Positions 63,782 through 64,000 of a DNA stretch of 64,000 bases are shown one piece after another. Position numbers and translations under genes: made by a program. The notes beneath the pieces are model-generated. The model did no database searches, had not been told where the DNA came from, and saw nothing but the letters and a program-made list of their open reading frames with translations. This DNA comes from Vermamoeba vermiformis. Lineage: Eukaryota; Tubulinea; Echinamoebida. Each line of letters begins with the position of its first letter. The stretch's first letter is position 1. The stretch spans positions 124,001 to 188,000 of the forward strand of contig JBEWZL010000178.1 of the NCBI GenBank assembly GCA_045837725.1. Reading direction: 5' to 3'.

Positions 63782-64000
63782 ATGTCATTAATTGCCATTA
63801 ATCTACAAAATAAATGCTATCGCTCGATTTCTTTCAACACGAAAAAATTTACTTAGCCTGTAGTCACGTGATCGTTAGTCTTTATCAGTATCATTATTGG
63901 TTCTTGCGCTCTACCTTCGTTGATTATTAGCGTCTCCAGTTCATTGTACCGCATTTAAAAAATATTGAAGAAGTAAATGGTGAACTATTTGAACGTACTG
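63782..64000. other. Intergenic sequence to the right edge
   Basis: 3' UTR of the preceding gene (AATAAA near 63809) followed by AT-rich sequence. No gene is visible before the window ends. Confidence 0.5.

Overview
The window is a gene-dense stretch of nuclear DNA from a eukaryotic microbe. It holds 23 protein-coding genes, most of them split by many short GT-AG introns. Typical introns are about 45-110 nt, many with a CTAAC-like branch sequence, and several genes have a tiny first coding exon. All three standard stop codons are used. The gene content (bacterial-type glucokinase, TOM1-type seven-helix receptor with a cysteine-rich ectodomain, MT-A70-family protein, F-box/helical-repeat proteins, PAK kinase, BRWD/PHIP homologue) fits a free-living, probably amoeboid protist. 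I cannot fix the lineage from sequence alone.

Layout. 1-1185: 3' part of importin alpha (+). 1700-3094: Nudix hydrolase (-). 3609-10174: large cysteine-rich 7TM receptor-like gene (+). 10564-13112: acid sphingomyelinase-like phosphodiesterase (-). 13361-16679: CMGC kinase (+). 17000-19720: intron-poor vWA protein (+). 19936-21570: F-box/LRR protein (-). 21901-24763: protein with repeated WCSWC cysteine modules (+), with a tRNA-Leu in one intron. 24862-27889: PrpD-type 2-methylcitrate dehydratase (-), with tRNA-Leu, tRNA-Ser and tRNA-Ala in one 1-kb intron. 28114-32380: a small protein, RBBP4/MSI1 and glucokinase (all -). 33141-40374: BRWD/PHIP-like WD-bromodomain protein (+). 40542-44148: a small ORF and an F-box protein (+). 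44412-47928: SH3-CRIB PAK kinase (-). 48323-49173: PIG-P (+). 49454-51022: GPI-anchored-type surface protein (-). 52221-54110: Ran GTPase with an FG-rich N-terminal extension (+). 54416-56570: MT-A70-family protein lacking the DPPW motif (-). 56849-58574: nucleotide-sugar 4,6-dehydratase (-). 58731-60751: FAM98 (+). 61085-63781: F-box-like/helical protein (+).

Themes. Nuclear transport is represented by importin alpha and the Ran-FG protein. Chromatin and nucleic-acid modification are represented by RBBP4, BRWD and the MT-A70-like protein. RNA metabolism appears as FAM98 (tRNA-ligase complex) and four tRNA genes. GPI biosynthesis (PIG-P) lies tail-to-tail with a putative GPI-anchored protein. 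Carbon metabolism is represented by glucokinase, methylcitrate dehydratase and a nucleotide-sugar dehydratase.

The most unusual observations are: the Ran GTPase carrying its own FG-nucleoporin-like segment; two inverted copies of a tRNA-Leu unit inside introns of two convergent neighbouring genes; a perfect 12-bp palindrome, TGACACGTGTCA, found six times and always in introns; an inverted copy of an exon end plus its splice donor within the next intron of FAM98; and an MT-A70 protein whose DPPW is replaced by DVPW. Splice sites were read by eye and some internal exon borders are approximate. I saw no CRISPR array, no complete transposon and no virus-like element.
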